Assembly (NCBI GenBank): GCA_021817505.1
Contig: JAKAUU010000021.1
Location: forward strand, 1-39,937
Length of the DNA: 39,937 nucleotides
Direction of reading: 5' to 3'
Source: Microcaldota archaeon
GTDB lineage: Archaea > Micrarchaeota > Micrarchaeia > Micrarchaeales > CABMGC01
Under the pieces are notes generated by a model. That model ran no database searches, was not told where the DNA came from, and was given only the letters and a program-made list of their open reading frames with translations. This document shows, one piece after another, positions 21,389 through 29,356 of the stretch (its first letter is position 1; every line of letters begins with the position of its first letter). Both the position numbers and the translations under genes were made by a program.

Positions 21389-22321
21389 TTGCAATACCTG
21401 CAGTATCTGGTATATGTTCTTGCATTTGTAGTAATAGCCCTGGTGTCAGGGAACAACCTTCCCGCATGCACAGGTTCCATAATCTCAAGCAACATAATAA
21501 GCAGGAGAAAAGGGCTTTTACTCACCATACTCGGATATTCCATAGGCTTCATCGCAGAGGGAAGCCTGCTAAGGGCTGGGATAAGCAGCATAATGCCGGT
21601 TAACAGCTACCTTCTCTCATCAGTAGTGCTCTTCAGCGCTCTTGTAGTCTTCCTCTTCGCCCATAAGACGAAGGTGCCTCAATCGCTTTCAATAACAATG
21701 AGCATGGCCATACTGGGACTGGATCTCGCAATAGGCGCAAAACCTAACCTCGGCTTCTTATCCGAGATGCTCATAGCCTGGATACTCACGTCAATACTTG
21801 CGATATGGCTCAGCTATTCTACCATGAAGCACTCATACAGGTTCCTGAAGAAAAAGAACATCTGGAGGAGCGTAAGCTCAATGAAGACGCTCTTAATAAT
21901 GGTATCATTCTTCACAGCTTTCACACTTGGGGCAAACACCCTCGGTTTTGTATATGCCCTCATGCCTCACCAGTCTGCAGCCTTCTACGTACAGCTGCTG
22001 GGAATTGTCGGCATAATGGTGGGGAGCATCTTCCTGAGCAGGAGGGAGCTCAGCCTGATGGGTTCGGGAATTGTCTCTATGCGCTACCTAAACTCCCTTG
22101 TAACGCAGAGCATATCGGCGCTCTTCGTCGAGCTGGCCACCTTCTTCAGCATACCTCTCTCTAACACGCAGATGTACGTCTCTAGCATATACGGCTCCAC
22201 CATAAGCTACAAGACAAATATGGCTCACGGGAAGAGCATCATGATAATCCTGAGGTCATGGCTGATCATGGCACTTATCTCGATAGCAGTAGGATACATA
22301 GTCGCAGCCTTTATTGCATGA
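21389..22321 (+). CDS. PiT-family phosphate transporter
   Basis: 310 residues with about nine hydrophobic segments, shorter than the usual 400 or more. The two inverted halves each keep a family motif: SGNNLPACTGSIISS near the start, and FFSIPLSNTQMYVSSIYGST in the second half (equivalent to G-x-P-x-S-x-T-H). The first-half equivalent reads VPQSLSITMSMAILG. It is likely an ion-coupled phosphate importer. It starts at TTG 21389, with GTGAT 3 bases upstream overlapping the region after the DUF47 stop. The end overlaps the convergent Cgi121-like gene by 11 bases. The motifs deviate (N or T for D/H), so substrate range could differ. Confidence 0.85.
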   Translation: MQYLQYLVYVLAFVVIALVSGNNLPACTGSIISSNIISRRKGLLLTILGYSIGFIAEGSLLRAGISSIMPVNSYLLSSVVLFSALVVFLFAHKTKVPQSLSITMSMAILGLDLAIGAKPNLGFLSEMLIAWILTSILAIWLSYSTMKHSYRFLKKKNIWRSVSSMKTLLIMVSFFTAFTLGANTLGFVYALMPHQSAAFYVQLLGIVGIMVGSIFLSRRELSLMGSGIVSMRYLNSLVTQSISALFVELATFFSIPLSNTQMYVSSIYGSTISYKTNMAHGKSIMIILRSWLIMALISIAVGYIVAAFIA

Positions 22322-22730
22322 TCTCAGACAGGCTGAAATCCGGGCATATGTCCAGCTTACTTATCTTCCTTATCCCGTTCTTCTTCACAAAGCCATCAAA
22401 GAGCTTCCTGCTGTCCGAGAAGAGGATGAATCTTGAATTATCTATCTTAAAGCCATGCGCCTTCCTCCCTATCTCCTTGTCAGAGTAGAGGAGCATGAGC
22501 ATCTCAAGGCTTCTCTTGTCGTACCTGTTCAGCTTGTCATTGAACCTTACCATCATGCCCAGATATGCCGATCCTATCCTCCGCCCGATATTCCCCTCAT
22601 GCTTGAGCACAAGGAGCACATTCTTCCCGCTTTTGGCATCGGTTGCCCTTTCTATGATGGATTCAGGAGCTTCACCGGATGAGCAGACATATGCGAATAG
22701 CTCCCATTTCGGGACATAAGGCGCTTCCAT
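22311..22730 (-). CDS. Small protein, possibly KEOPS subunit Cgi121-like
   Basis: 139 residues of alpha/beta composition. The second half (NDKLNRYDKRSLEMLMLLYSDKEIGRKAHGFKID, then FILFSDSRKLFDGFVKKNGI) has the layout of Cgi121/TPRKB, the KEOPS subunit that binds tRNA for t6A synthesis: a basic helix, an E-x-L-x-x-L-x-x-x-x-x-I stretch, then a final strand and helix. Conservation is weak and I hold the call loosely. It stands alone, overlapping the 3' end of the phosphate transporter. Alternative: an unrelated archaeal orphan. Confidence 0.4.
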   Translation of the reverse strand: MEAPYVPKWELFAYVCSSGEAPESIIERATDAKSGKNVLLVLKHEGNIGRRIGSAYLGMMVRFNDKLNRYDKRSLEMLMLLYSDKEIGRKAHGFKIDNSRFILFSDSRKLFDGFVKKNGIRKISKLDICPDFSLSEIMQ

Positions 22731-22825
22731 ACTAAAGAATAGGGCATAGCAATGCTTTAAAAGTTTTCCCGATATACTATAACATTGCTATACTAATATA
22801 GATAGTGTTAATCATAAGTGGTTTA

Positions 22826-23221
22826 ATGAGTCAGTTTGGATCCCAATTCCACGGAAAGTCGCACAGGAAGCTCAACGGCAGTGGCAAGAAGAAGCTCAAG
22901 AATCGTGATAAGAAGAGGCACGATATGGGCGGTTATTTCATAGCAACTAAGCTAGGAGAGAAGGACAAGAAGAAGGAGGTAAGAGGCAGGGGAGGGGCGC
23001 GCAGGAGCAAGCTCCAGTATGCCGCATTCGCCAACCTTCTTATAAACGGCAAGTACAAGAAGAGCAAGATAAAGACGATTCTCGATTCAAAGGATAACAG
23101 GAACTTCGCAAGGCTTAACATAATAACAAAAGGAACCGTGATAGACACGGATGACGGCAAAGCCGTTGTCATAAACAGGCCTGGAAAGGAGGGCCACATA
23201 ACTGCGAAGAAGGCAGAGTAA
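22826..23221 (+). CDS. rps8e: Ribosomal protein S8e
   Basis: About 131 residues from ATG 22826. SQFHGKSHRKLNGSGKKKLKNRDKKRHDMGG is the conserved S8e start, with GRGGARRSKLQYAAFANL in the middle and VIDTDDGKAVVINRPGKEGHI at the end. Archaeal and eukaryotic small-subunit protein. ATG 22826 is chosen over GTG 22805 because the family begins at this point. A TATA-like ATACTAATATAG lies ~30-50 bases upstream. It is followed in the same direction by a conserved archaeal gene and UMP kinase. Confidence 0.95.
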   Translation: MSQFGSQFHGKSHRKLNGSGKKKLKNRDKKRHDMGGYFIATKLGEKDKKKEVRGRGGARRSKLQYAAFANLLINGKYKKSKIKTILDSKDNRNFARLNIITKGTVIDTDDGKAVVINRPGKEGHITAKKAE

Positions 23222-23230
23222 GGTGTTAGA

Positions 23231-23605
23231 ATTCCTTCAAGAGTTTACGTATTCGACTCATCAAAGGCATCAAGCGTAAAGAAGCTGATGGAGTATGACC
23301 CTTATCTTGATAAGTCCAAATCAGAAGAAGAGATATCCAAACTGAAGGAGGATAAGGAAGCCAACCTGATATTTGCAAGGCAGGATTACAGGATAAAGGA
23401 CGGGATAGCCATGGATCTCGACCGTGATAAGAGCTACCTTTATCTCTCATCAAACGAGGAATTCCTTGAGAACGGGGAGGAGAAGCTTAAGAAGAGCATA
23501 GAAGGACTGCAGCGCGCCGATCCTGAGACTGAGAAAAGAGTCATAGAGATAATAGAGACTGAGAGGCAGCAGAGCGAGCAGGGACTAGGTGCAATCTTTG
23601 GCTAA
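23231..23605 (+). CDS. Conserved archaeal protein ending GAIFG, apparent ATT start
   Basis: Family not named by me, but the pattern is one I associate with a widespread small archaeal protein: an N-terminal RVYVFDSS strand, then FARQDYRIKDGIAMDLDRDKSYLYL, then a charged helix and a C-terminal QGLGAIFG. The first ATG (23288) would remove the first strand. The frame is open upstream to the S8e stop and encodes R-I-P-S-R-V-Y-V-F-D, but contains no ATG, GTG or TTG. ATT 23231 follows AAGGTG by a usable spacing. It overlaps the UMP kinase start by 8 or 17 bases and sits between S8e and pyrH in one operon. Confidence 0.65.
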   Translation: MPSRVYVFDSSKASSVKKLMEYDPYLDKSKSEEEISKLKEDKEANLIFARQDYRIKDGIAMDLDRDKSYLYLSSNEEFLENGEEKLKKSIEGLQRADPETEKRVIEIIETERQQSEQGLGAIFG

Positions 23606-24299
23606 TCTCACGAAGAAGATCGAGTGCATTTCCATAGGCGGAAGCATACTCTCCAAGGAGAGCGGCATAAACGTAAAATACGTGGATGAACTTTCCAATA
23701 TCCTCAAAAAGCACATTAAGAACACGAAATTCATACTGATAGTGGGCGGTGGATACTCCTCAAGGCTCTATATAAGGTCTACGAGGAGCATAATCAGCAA
23801 CAATGCCGTACTCGACCAGATAGGCATGGCATTCACAAGGGTAAATGCGCTCATACTAAAGGACCTGCTCTCCGGATTCAACGTATATCCCAACATAGTG
23901 ACAACCATGGAGGAGCTCAATGCAGGCATCTCACACAGCGACATAGTGATAATGGGCGGCATAATCCCTGGAATAACCACGGATTCTGTAGCGATGCTCG
24001 CATGCGAACTCACAGGCTGCAAGAGGATGATAAACATAAGCAATGAGAGCTATGTCTACGACAGGCCGATCCGCGAGAAAGGCGCCAGGAAGCTGCCAAA
24101 ACTCAGCCACCAGCAGCTTGTCGACATAGCCAACAGATGCGATGACAGGTCTGCAGGGTCAAACTTCATACTCGATTTCTTTGCAGCGAAGATAGCGAAG
24201 AGATCAAACATAGACATATTATTCATCAGTGACAGCATAAAGGAGCTGGACAAGGCCCTTCAGGGAAAGAAGCATGATGGCAGTATAGTGAGAAACTGA
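23598..24299 (+). CDS. pyrH: UMP kinase, archaeal type
   Basis: 233 residues of the amino acid kinase fold: ISIGGSIL (phosphate loop), ILIVGGGYSSRLY, then IVIMGGIIPGITTDSVAMLA and INISNESYVYDRP. Converts UMP to UDP in pyrimidine synthesis. The length and the compact, insertion-free fold fit archaeal PyrH. TTG 23598 is preferred because AGGTG lies 6 bases before it; GTG 23589, inside that sequence, is the alternative. It overlaps the end of the preceding gene. Confidence 0.88.
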   Translation: MANLTKKIECISIGGSILSKESGINVKYVDELSNILKKHIKNTKFILIVGGGYSSRLYIRSTRSIISNNAVLDQIGMAFTRVNALILKDLLSGFNVYPNIVTTMEELNAGISHSDIVIMGGIIPGITTDSVAMLACELTGCKRMINISNESYVYDRPIREKGARKLPKLSHQQLVDIANRCDDRSAGSNFILDFFAAKIAKRSNIDILFISDSIKELDKALQGKKHDGSIVRN

Positions 24300-24310
24300 T
24301 ATGTGCTGCA

Positions 24311-24400
24311 TCACCGTTTCCTTATCAAGCGGAATCTCTTAGTCATAACTGGAGGATTAAAGAAGAGATGCGATGGTCCAGGACCGAATATCCGGAGCAC
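24311..24400 (-). CDS. Candidate 29-residue basic microprotein
   Basis: On the minus strand beyond S5, a TATA box (CCTTATAAAT, 24430-24421) lies ~25 bases before GTG 24400, the spacing of a leaderless archaeal transcript. The frame gives 29 residues ending in a very basic tail (MTKRFRLIRKR) after GPGPSHLFFNPP. I do not recognise it. An open frame on the other strand covers the same bases. Treat as a hypothesis. Confidence 0.25.
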   Translation of the reverse strand: MLRIFGPGPSHLFFNPPVMTKRFRLIRKR

Positions 24401-24433
24401 TATGCCATTTACCTCTGCAAATTTATAAGGATG

Positions 24434-24449
24434 AAAAGCACTGGCTTTT
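24434..24449. terminator. Stem-loop with T-run at the end of the ribosomal operon
   Basis: AAAAGC-ACTG-GCTTTT is a perfect 6-bp hairpin with A/T arms, directly after the S5 stop on the minus strand. It could end the ribosomal operon transcript. Confidence 0.4.
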
Positions 24450-25136
24450 TCAGTTCTTTACAGTCAAAGCATCAGCATTCTTTATGTCTGAGAGGCTGCT
24501 TAGGGCGTAGTAGACTGCAAGGGCCATGTTGTACTTGTCCCTCGTTCTTCCTCTTGCGAAGGTCCACATGTCCTTTATTCCTGCAAGCTCGATAACCGTC
24601 TTTACCGTCTTGCCTGCCCTTACTCCTACCCCTCTTGGAGCAGGTTTGAGTATGACCTCGGCGCTTCCGCACTTGCCCTTAAGTATCAATGGCAGAGAGT
24701 GTTCTGTTCCGCAGTTGCACTCCCACGAGCCGCAGCCCAGTTTTATCGATATGATATTCTTCTTCGCATCCTTTATTGCAGACTCTATGGCCGGCCTTAC
24801 CTCGACATCCTTGCCTACACCGACGCCTACATGGCCCATTCCGTCTCCTACCACTGCCGTTACCCTATACTTGGCCTTCCTGTTGTTCTTTGTCATCCTC
24901 TGTACGGAGGCGATCTCAAGTACGCTGTCCTTTATCTCGGGTATGAGCTTATCAATTATCTCCACTTCACGGATATCCTTGCCCATGTTGAATATCTCTT
25001 CAATGCTCTTTATCTCGCCGTTCTTGACCATGAGCCCTATCTTCGTCTTTGGCTTCCACTCAGGTGCAGGGGCTTCTTCCCTGAAATTCCTTCTATCTCT
25101 TCTCTCTCCGCCAAATCCTCTATTTCCGTATGCCAT
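24450..25136 (-). CDS. rps5: Ribosomal protein S5 (uS5)
   Basis: About 228 residues. The double-stranded RNA-binding S5 domain reads NNRKAKYRVTAVVGDGMGHVGVGVGK, followed by the C-terminal domain (ILKPAPRGVGVRAGKTVKTVIELAGIKD). The N-tail (MAYGNRGFGGERRDRRNF) is arginine- and glycine-rich. ATG 25136 is chosen because it starts this tail; the ATGs 4 codons upstream overlap the L18 stop region. It is the last gene of the operon here; L30, L15 and secY, which usually follow, are absent. Confidence 0.96.
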   Translation of the reverse strand: MAYGNRGFGGERRDRRNFREEAPAPEWKPKTKIGLMVKNGEIKSIEEIFNMGKDIREVEIIDKLIPEIKDSVLEIASVQRMTKNNRKAKYRVTAVVGDGMGHVGVGVGKDVEVRPAIESAIKDAKKNIISIKLGCGSWECNCGTEHSLPLILKGKCGSAEVILKPAPRGVGVRAGKTVKTVIELAGIKDMWTFARGRTRDKYNMALAVYYALSSLSDIKNADALTVKN

Positions 25137-25144
25137 AATAACCA

Positions 25145-25720
25145 TCACAACTTAATCTCCGAGAGTGCCTTCTTGGTCTCATTGAAGAGCTTTCCAAGCG
25201 ACTCAGGGTCATGCCCCTCTTTCAGGTATCTCCCATACTGTTTCTCAAAACCTGACTTGTTCTTCTTAAGGGATGATGCATAACCTGTATCAGAATAATT
25301 ATAAAGCTCCTCCTTTATATCGAAGCTGCCGCGTATATTCAGGCCTGCATCCTTGCAGCCCTTTGCGAAGACAAATGAGAGCGAGTTCTTAATAGGGGGG
25401 TTGAGCCCTATATCGAGTATGTACTCCTCTTTCTTGCCCTTTGAACCAAGCTTCTTCCCAAGAAGATAACCTGTGAGATACGCCGTAGCGCGGTTTGCCC
25501 TGCTCGGCCACTTCATCTTTGCAAGCTCCTTAGAATCCGCCCTTGCCTCGATAACATCTCCCTTGTCAGAGTAGCTTATAGCCTGGCCTATTATCATGCT
25601 GTTTGTCTTTCTGAAGACCACTCTCGTAATTCCTCCCTTGACTATGCCGAACCTCTTCTTGTAGTTCGTAGCCGACTCTCTCCTTCTTCGGAATTTAACA
25701 TGTTTTATTATCTTCTTCAT
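25145..25720 (-). CDS. rpl18: Ribosomal protein L18 (uL18)
   Basis: 191 residues, archaeal L18 (L5e-like) length. FRRRRESATNYKKRFGIVKG at the start and RATAYLTGYLLGKKLG, DIGLNPP and FAFAKGCKDAGLNI-like segments in the middle are typical 5S rRNA-binding features. The start ATG overlaps the L19e stop by 4 bases, giving tight translational coupling within the operon. Confidence 0.96.
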   Translation of the reverse strand: MKKIIKHVKFRRRRESATNYKKRFGIVKGGITRVVFRKTNSMIIGQAISYSDKGDVIEARADSKELAKMKWPSRANRATAYLTGYLLGKKLGSKGKKEEYILDIGLNPPIKNSLSFVFAKGCKDAGLNIRGSFDIKEELYNYSDTGYASSLKKNKSGFEKQYGRYLKEGHDPESLGKLFNETKKALSEIKL

Positions 25721-26217
25721 TTGACTCTCCTGTATCTGGCAGCCAGTGCCTCATTTATCTTCTTTGTCTCAGCATCGCCGAGCTTTATTCCGGCTTCCTT
25801 CATGTGTGCCATCAAAGTCCCCTTTGTCGCATACATGTTGCCCTTTATGTGCCTGTAATATGAGTTGTAAACCTTGTTATCTATAAGGCCGAGCTTCTTT
25901 ACCTCTTTCAGAAGGGTCCTCTGGGATCTTACCTTCTTCTCCCACTTCCTGCCCATCCTCGCATTTCTCGTCCCTCTCCTTCTTCCAGTGCCTCTCCTTC
26001 TGCCCTCAGCTCTGAGCTTCTTTAGCTTCTTCGAGTTGAGGCTTAAATTCTTCTTCTCCTTAAGCGCATATACAGCTCCGCTTGATATGAGCTTTCTCAC
26101 ATCCTCTTTTGTAAGGGCGTTGCTTGCGTCTGTGAATGAGCCATTCTTTATCCTTATCGCACTCTCCCCTCTATCCAGAAGCTGTGCAGCCGCTCTTTTG
26201 GTGAATTTTACGCTCAT
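25717..26217 (-). CDS. rpl19e: Ribosomal protein L19e
   Basis: 166 residues, the normal archaeal size. The conserved basic centre GRRRGTGRRRGTRNAR, preceded by ALKEKKNLSLNSKKLKKLRAEGR and followed by WEKKVRSQRTLLK, is diagnostic. Its stop overlaps the L18 start. Archaeal/eukaryotic large-subunit protein. Confidence 0.96.
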   Translation of the reverse strand: MSVKFTKRAAAQLLDRGESAIRIKNGSFTDASNALTKEDVRKLISSGAVYALKEKKNLSLNSKKLKKLRAEGRRRGTGRRRGTRNARMGRKWEKKVRSQRTLLKEVKKLGLIDNKVYNSYYRHIKGNMYATKGTLMAHMKEAGIKLGDAETKKINEALAARYRRVK

Positions 26218-26221
26218 GATT

Positions 26222-26683
26222 TTAACCCTTTACAGTATTATTCTTAGCATCATCCTTTGCCTTTCCCGCAGGCGCATCCTTGACGGCCTTAGGTTCTGGC
26301 TTCTTCTCAGGTTTGAAGCTGTTTGAAATCTTTATCTTCCTCTCATCTGCGATCTTCTGCAGCTCCATCCTGGTTCTCTTCGAGAGGTCATGCGAGAATT
26401 TGGCAGTTATGCCCTCCTTTCCAGAAATGCTTTCAAGATCCGCCTTATTGTGTATGAGGCGCTCTACACTTCCATCCTGCCTGAGGAACCTCACCGATTC
26501 TGCGTTCTTGAAGCCTATCATAGGCATGACGCCTACATTCTTCTTCTTTATGCGCATGTGGTTGTCGTTTCCTCTGGGGGTTCTCCAGTTGTCCTTGACC
26601 CTGCTCCTGCGCTTTGCGCCGTAGTTGGATCTCTTGAAAGTTGGTATCTTTCTCTTCTCGACCTTCTTCACATTCTTAACCAT
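26222..26683 (-). CDS. rpl32e: Ribosomal protein L32e
   Basis: 153 residues. PTFKRSNYGAKRRSRVKDNW followed by RTPRGNDNHMRIKK and a GFKNAESVRFL segment are the L32e core. The C-terminal ~40 residues (EKKPEPKAVKDAPAGKAKDD) form a low-complexity Lys/Ala/Pro/Asp tail not needed for the fold and probably disordered. The gene lies 4 bases from L19e and 9 bases from L6. Confidence 0.95.
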   Translation of the reverse strand: MVKNVKKVEKRKIPTFKRSNYGAKRRSRVKDNWRTPRGNDNHMRIKKKNVGVMPMIGFKNAESVRFLRQDGSVERLIHNKADLESISGKEGITAKFSHDLSKRTRMELQKIADERKIKISNSFKPEKKPEPKAVKDAPAGKAKDDAKNNTVKG

Positions 26684-26692
26684 GATCTAACC

Positions 26693-27223
26693 TCATTCCT
26701 CTATAACAGTGTATATTCCATCCTGGAAGACTCTTGTGTCATTGCCACGAGCCGCGCATGCCTTCCTTATATTCGCTACCGTCTGGCCGACATCATACCT
26801 GTCTATCCCTTTCACTGTGACGTCCTGGCCCTTTATCTCTACCTTTGTATTGCCGACTATGTTGGTCTTTCTGGCGACCTTTTCGCCGAAGATATTCTTT
26901 ATGCTTATCTCCTTGTCCTTTATCTCAACGGACATTGGGAAGTGTGCATACACTATCTTCATCTTCTCTTCAATGCCGTCATTTACGTTCTTAATGGAAT
27001 CTTTGAGCACGTTTGCAAGAGCATGCTCAGCTGTGCTTGCCCTTCTCTGCATGCTCTTTATCTTTGAGCCCTCTACTATGATGCTATTGCCTTCTACCTT
27101 CACGCTTGTGAACTTGCGGTTGTACTTCTTTGAGGTGCTGCCCAGCCTGCCCTTTATGCTGACGATCTCTTTTTCAACGCTTACCTGCGTGCCTGTAGGT
27201 ATCTCTATCTTTTCCATAAACAT
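26693..27223 (-). CDS. rpl6: Ribosomal protein L6 (uL6)
   Basis: 176 residues with two L6 repeats: IEIPTGTQVSVEKEIVSIKG then LGSTSKKYNRK in the first, IFGEKVARKTNIVGNTKVEI and the closing IRKACAARGNDTRVFQDGIY in the second. Large-subunit protein near the factor-binding site. Its first base coincides with the last base of S8. Confidence 0.96.
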   Translation of the reverse strand: MFMEKIEIPTGTQVSVEKEIVSIKGRLGSTSKKYNRKFTSVKVEGNSIIVEGSKIKSMQRRASTAEHALANVLKDSIKNVNDGIEEKMKIVYAHFPMSVEIKDKEISIKNIFGEKVARKTNIVGNTKVEIKGQDVTVKGIDRYDVGQTVANIRKACAARGNDTRVFQDGIYTVIEE

Positions 27224-27606
27224 CAGTACACATATGCTATAAGTCTTCCTCCTGTCTTGCCCTGCTTTGCCTCCCTGCTGGTAAGTATGCCCTTTGAGGT
27301 CGAGAGTATGAGGAATCCGAAATCCTTGCTCGGTATGTATCGCGTCTCGTACTTCTGGAACTCGTCAAGCTTTATCGCATATCTTGGCTTTATCACTCCT
27401 ATATCGTTTATCTTCTTTGAGAGGTGCACTTTGAGCTTGCTGAATTTTCCATCCTTTACCTCTTCGAAATCCTTTATGTAATCGTTCTCCTTCATCTTCT
27501 CAAGAACAGACCTTATGAGCTTGGTCGAACTGACCATGCACTCATCGAAGCCGTTGTTCTCATAGACCTTTATCTTGTTTATTGCGTCAGCGAATACATC
27601 TACCAT
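27223..27606 (-). CDS. rps8: Ribosomal protein S8 (uS8)
   Basis: 127 residues from ATG 27606. VDVFADAINKIKVYENNGFD at the start, IKPRYAIKLDEFQKYETRY in the middle and the closing ILTSREAKQGKTGGRLIAYVY are archaeal S8. ATG 27606 is preferred over GTG 27615 because that GTG forms part of the GTGAT ribosome-binding sequence 4 bases upstream, next to the S14 stop. Confidence 0.96.
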   Translation of the reverse strand: MVDVFADAINKIKVYENNGFDECMVSSTKLIRSVLEKMKENDYIKDFEEVKDGKFSKLKVHLSKKINDIGVIKPRYAIKLDEFQKYETRYIPSKDFGFLILSTSKGILTSREAKQGKTGGRLIAYVY

Positions 27607-27614
27607 AAATATCA

Positions 27615-27770
27615 CTAATACTTCTCAAAGCCTATATCCCTTCCGACCTCGCGGAAGCACCTTCTGCATATGTAGAGGTCATAGGAGCGTATGAGGCCTC
27701 TTGCAGTGCCGCATATCCTGCACTTTCTCCTTGCCCTTCCTTTCTGCATAAGTTCAAATGTTCTCTTCAT
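27615..27770 (-). CDS. rps14: Ribosomal protein S14 (uS14), zinc-binding type
   Basis: 51 residues. The zinc finger is C-R-I-C-G...C-R-R-C-F, with RGLIRSYDLYIC between the pairs and a final EVGRDIGFEKY, as in archaeal S14. The ATG is preceded by GTGAT with a 4-base spacer, and that GTGAT overlaps the L5 end region. It lies between L5 and S8, its conserved position. Confidence 0.95.
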   Translation of the reverse strand: MKRTFELMQKGRARRKCRICGTARGLIRSYDLYICRRCFREVGRDIGFEKY

Positions 27771-27775
27771 AAAAA

Positions 27776-28300
27776 TCACTCTTCACTGCCTACTCTCGCA
27801 CCGAAGTTCTTTTCAACAAAGGTTATTATCTCCTCCTTGTTTATTCTTCCGTGCTTCTTAGACACTTTTGAAGCCCTTATACGCTTTGATTCAACGCGCT
27901 TTCCCTTTCTTGCGAAAGCGGCATTAACATTCATTCCGAGCATGCCTATTGCAGGATCATACTTCACTCCCTGCAGATAGATGTATTCCTTGACTCCAAA
28001 GCTTAATGAATTGTTCGATATGCATGACTCCTTGAAGACGCTCTCATTTGCTTCAAGAGCCTTCTTCAGCATGCTCCTGGCGTCATCGTTCCTGAGGGTT
28101 ACCATAGCCCCTATTATCTGGCCCTTCCTTATCCCGAGCTCCGGCCTTCTCCTTTTCGAGAGGGTGGCAACAGGCTTCTTCCCGGTTATCTTCTCGAGAA
28201 GCAGGCGTGCATTCTGGAACATGTTGTCATTGTCGCCTATGCCTATATTTACGACTACCTTGTCAAGATAAATATCTCTCATAGGATTCTCATTTGCCAT
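27776..28300 (-). CDS. rpl5: Ribosomal protein L5 (uL5)
   Basis: 174 residues from ATG 28300 (MANENPMRDIYLDKV). KVVVNIGIGDN, KKPVATLSKRRRPELGIRKG and FGVKEYIYLQGVKYDPAIGM are conserved L5 segments that contact 5S rRNA and the P-site tRNA. GTG 28309 is the alternative start, but a GTGAT...GGTG stretch inside the S4e end serves ATG 28300 well. Confidence 0.96.
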   Translation of the reverse strand: MANENPMRDIYLDKVVVNIGIGDNDNMFQNARLLLEKITGKKPVATLSKRRRPELGIRKGQIIGAMVTLRNDDARSMLKKALEANESVFKESCISNNSLSFGVKEYIYLQGVKYDPAIGMLGMNVNAAFARKGKRVESKRIRASKVSKKHGRINKEEIITFVEKNFGARVGSEE

Positions 28301-28301
28301 A

Positions 28302-28979
28302 TTACGCACCTATCACTACAACGTTCCTCAGTACCGTCTCTATTCTTCCATTCTTTCCTTCTATCTCTACCGTAGGCTCCCTTCCGATGGTGCCCTTCTT
28401 TATCTCGACTATCTTGCCTGTTTTGGATGAATGCATGCCGTTTATGATCAGGCACTCTGCCCCTTTCTGGAGCTTGATTACCTTCTCTACCTTGCTGCCG
28501 TTAAGCTTTACCGAGTCATTCACATCAGAATCCTTTACTGCGGATACGATGCTGCCGTCATGGAGCCTGAGCATTGTCTTGCCTCCTTTATAGACATACT
28601 TGCCGACTATCTTGAAGACCTGCGACTTATCGTCTGACTTTTTGGCTGACATCCTGCCCTTGCTGTCAACTCCTATCTTATAAGTATCATTGCTTGGAAC
28701 TATCTCTACCAGATCCTCGAAGCCTACGGGATATCTCTCATCGGTTATGCCCTTGCCGTTTACCCTGACCTTCCCTTCCTTTATGGCCTTCTTTACTTCA
28801 TAGGTGCTGTTTCCCAGACCAAGTATCTCCTTCATCAGTGTAGACAGTGCAACGCTGCTCTGCAGAGTATGCCTGCCTGGCATCGGCTTTGCTATATACT
28901 TGCTGGTCTTCTTGACCACACGCATGTATTTAGGCGACGTCATTCGATTAAGATGATTGCTGCCTCCTTTCTTGCTCAT
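28302..28979 (-). CDS. rps4e: Ribosomal protein S4e
   Basis: 225 residues. The S4-type RNA-binding domain (KKAIKEGKVRVNGKGITDERYPVGFEDLVEI) is followed by the central S4e domain and a C-terminal KOW-like part (GKIVEIKKGTIGREPTVEIE). The N-tail (SKKGGSNHLNRMTSPKYMRV) is typical. It overlaps L24 by 4 bases. Archaeal/eukaryotic small-subunit protein. Confidence 0.96.
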   Translation of the reverse strand: MSKKGGSNHLNRMTSPKYMRVVKKTSKYIAKPMPGRHTLQSSVALSTLMKEILGLGNSTYEVKKAIKEGKVRVNGKGITDERYPVGFEDLVEIVPSNDTYKIGVDSKGRMSAKKSDDKSQVFKIVGKYVYKGGKTMLRLHDGSIVSAVKDSDVNDSVKLNGSKVEKVIKLQKGAECLIINGMHSSKTGKIVEIKKGTIGREPTVEIEGKNGRIETVLRNVVVIGA

Positions 28980-29356
28980 TTCACACTCCTCTTGAAAGAT
29001 TCTATCTTCTCCTTTCTCAGCTTATCGCTGTCGTTCAGATCAGTTATGTATACATTTGAAGCGTTTATAGGTATCGGAAGTTCCTTGCCCTTCGCATTCT
29101 TCCTCACGACGCCCTCCACAGTCACGGTATATCTGTTCAGATCAACGTCGCTGACCTTTCCTGATTTCCCTTTTGAAGAACCTTTCATTACCATTACAGT
29201 ATCTCCCTTCCTTACGGCGATGCTCCTCTTCTTTATGCCGAGCTTCTCAGAGAGCTGCTTCGAGATATGTGCATTTACCATATGCTGCCTTAGGTGCATA
29301 GGCGCACTGTATCTGAATATGCGCTGTTTTCTAGGTTTGCTGCTCTCTATCATCAT
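28976..29356 (-). CDS. rpl24: Ribosomal protein L24 (uL24)
   Basis: 126 residues. The archaeal/eukaryotic N-terminal extension (SSKPRKQRIFRYSAPMHLRQ) comes before the KOW motif VRKGDTVMVMKGSSKGKSGK. Early assembly protein of the large subunit. It overlaps both L14 (4 bases) and S4e (4 bases). Confidence 0.95.
   Translation of the reverse strand: MMIESSKPRKQRIFRYSAPMHLRQHMVNAHISKQLSEKLGIKKRSIAVRKGDTVMVMKGSSKGKSGKVSDVDLNRYTVTVEGVVRKNAKGKELPIPINASNVYITDLNDSDKLRKEKIESFKRSVK

Noticed and set aside
24368-24595. Plus-strand 75-codon frame after UMP kinase
   Set aside because: Most of it is antisense to S5, and it has no recognisable motif or promoter at the correct distance.
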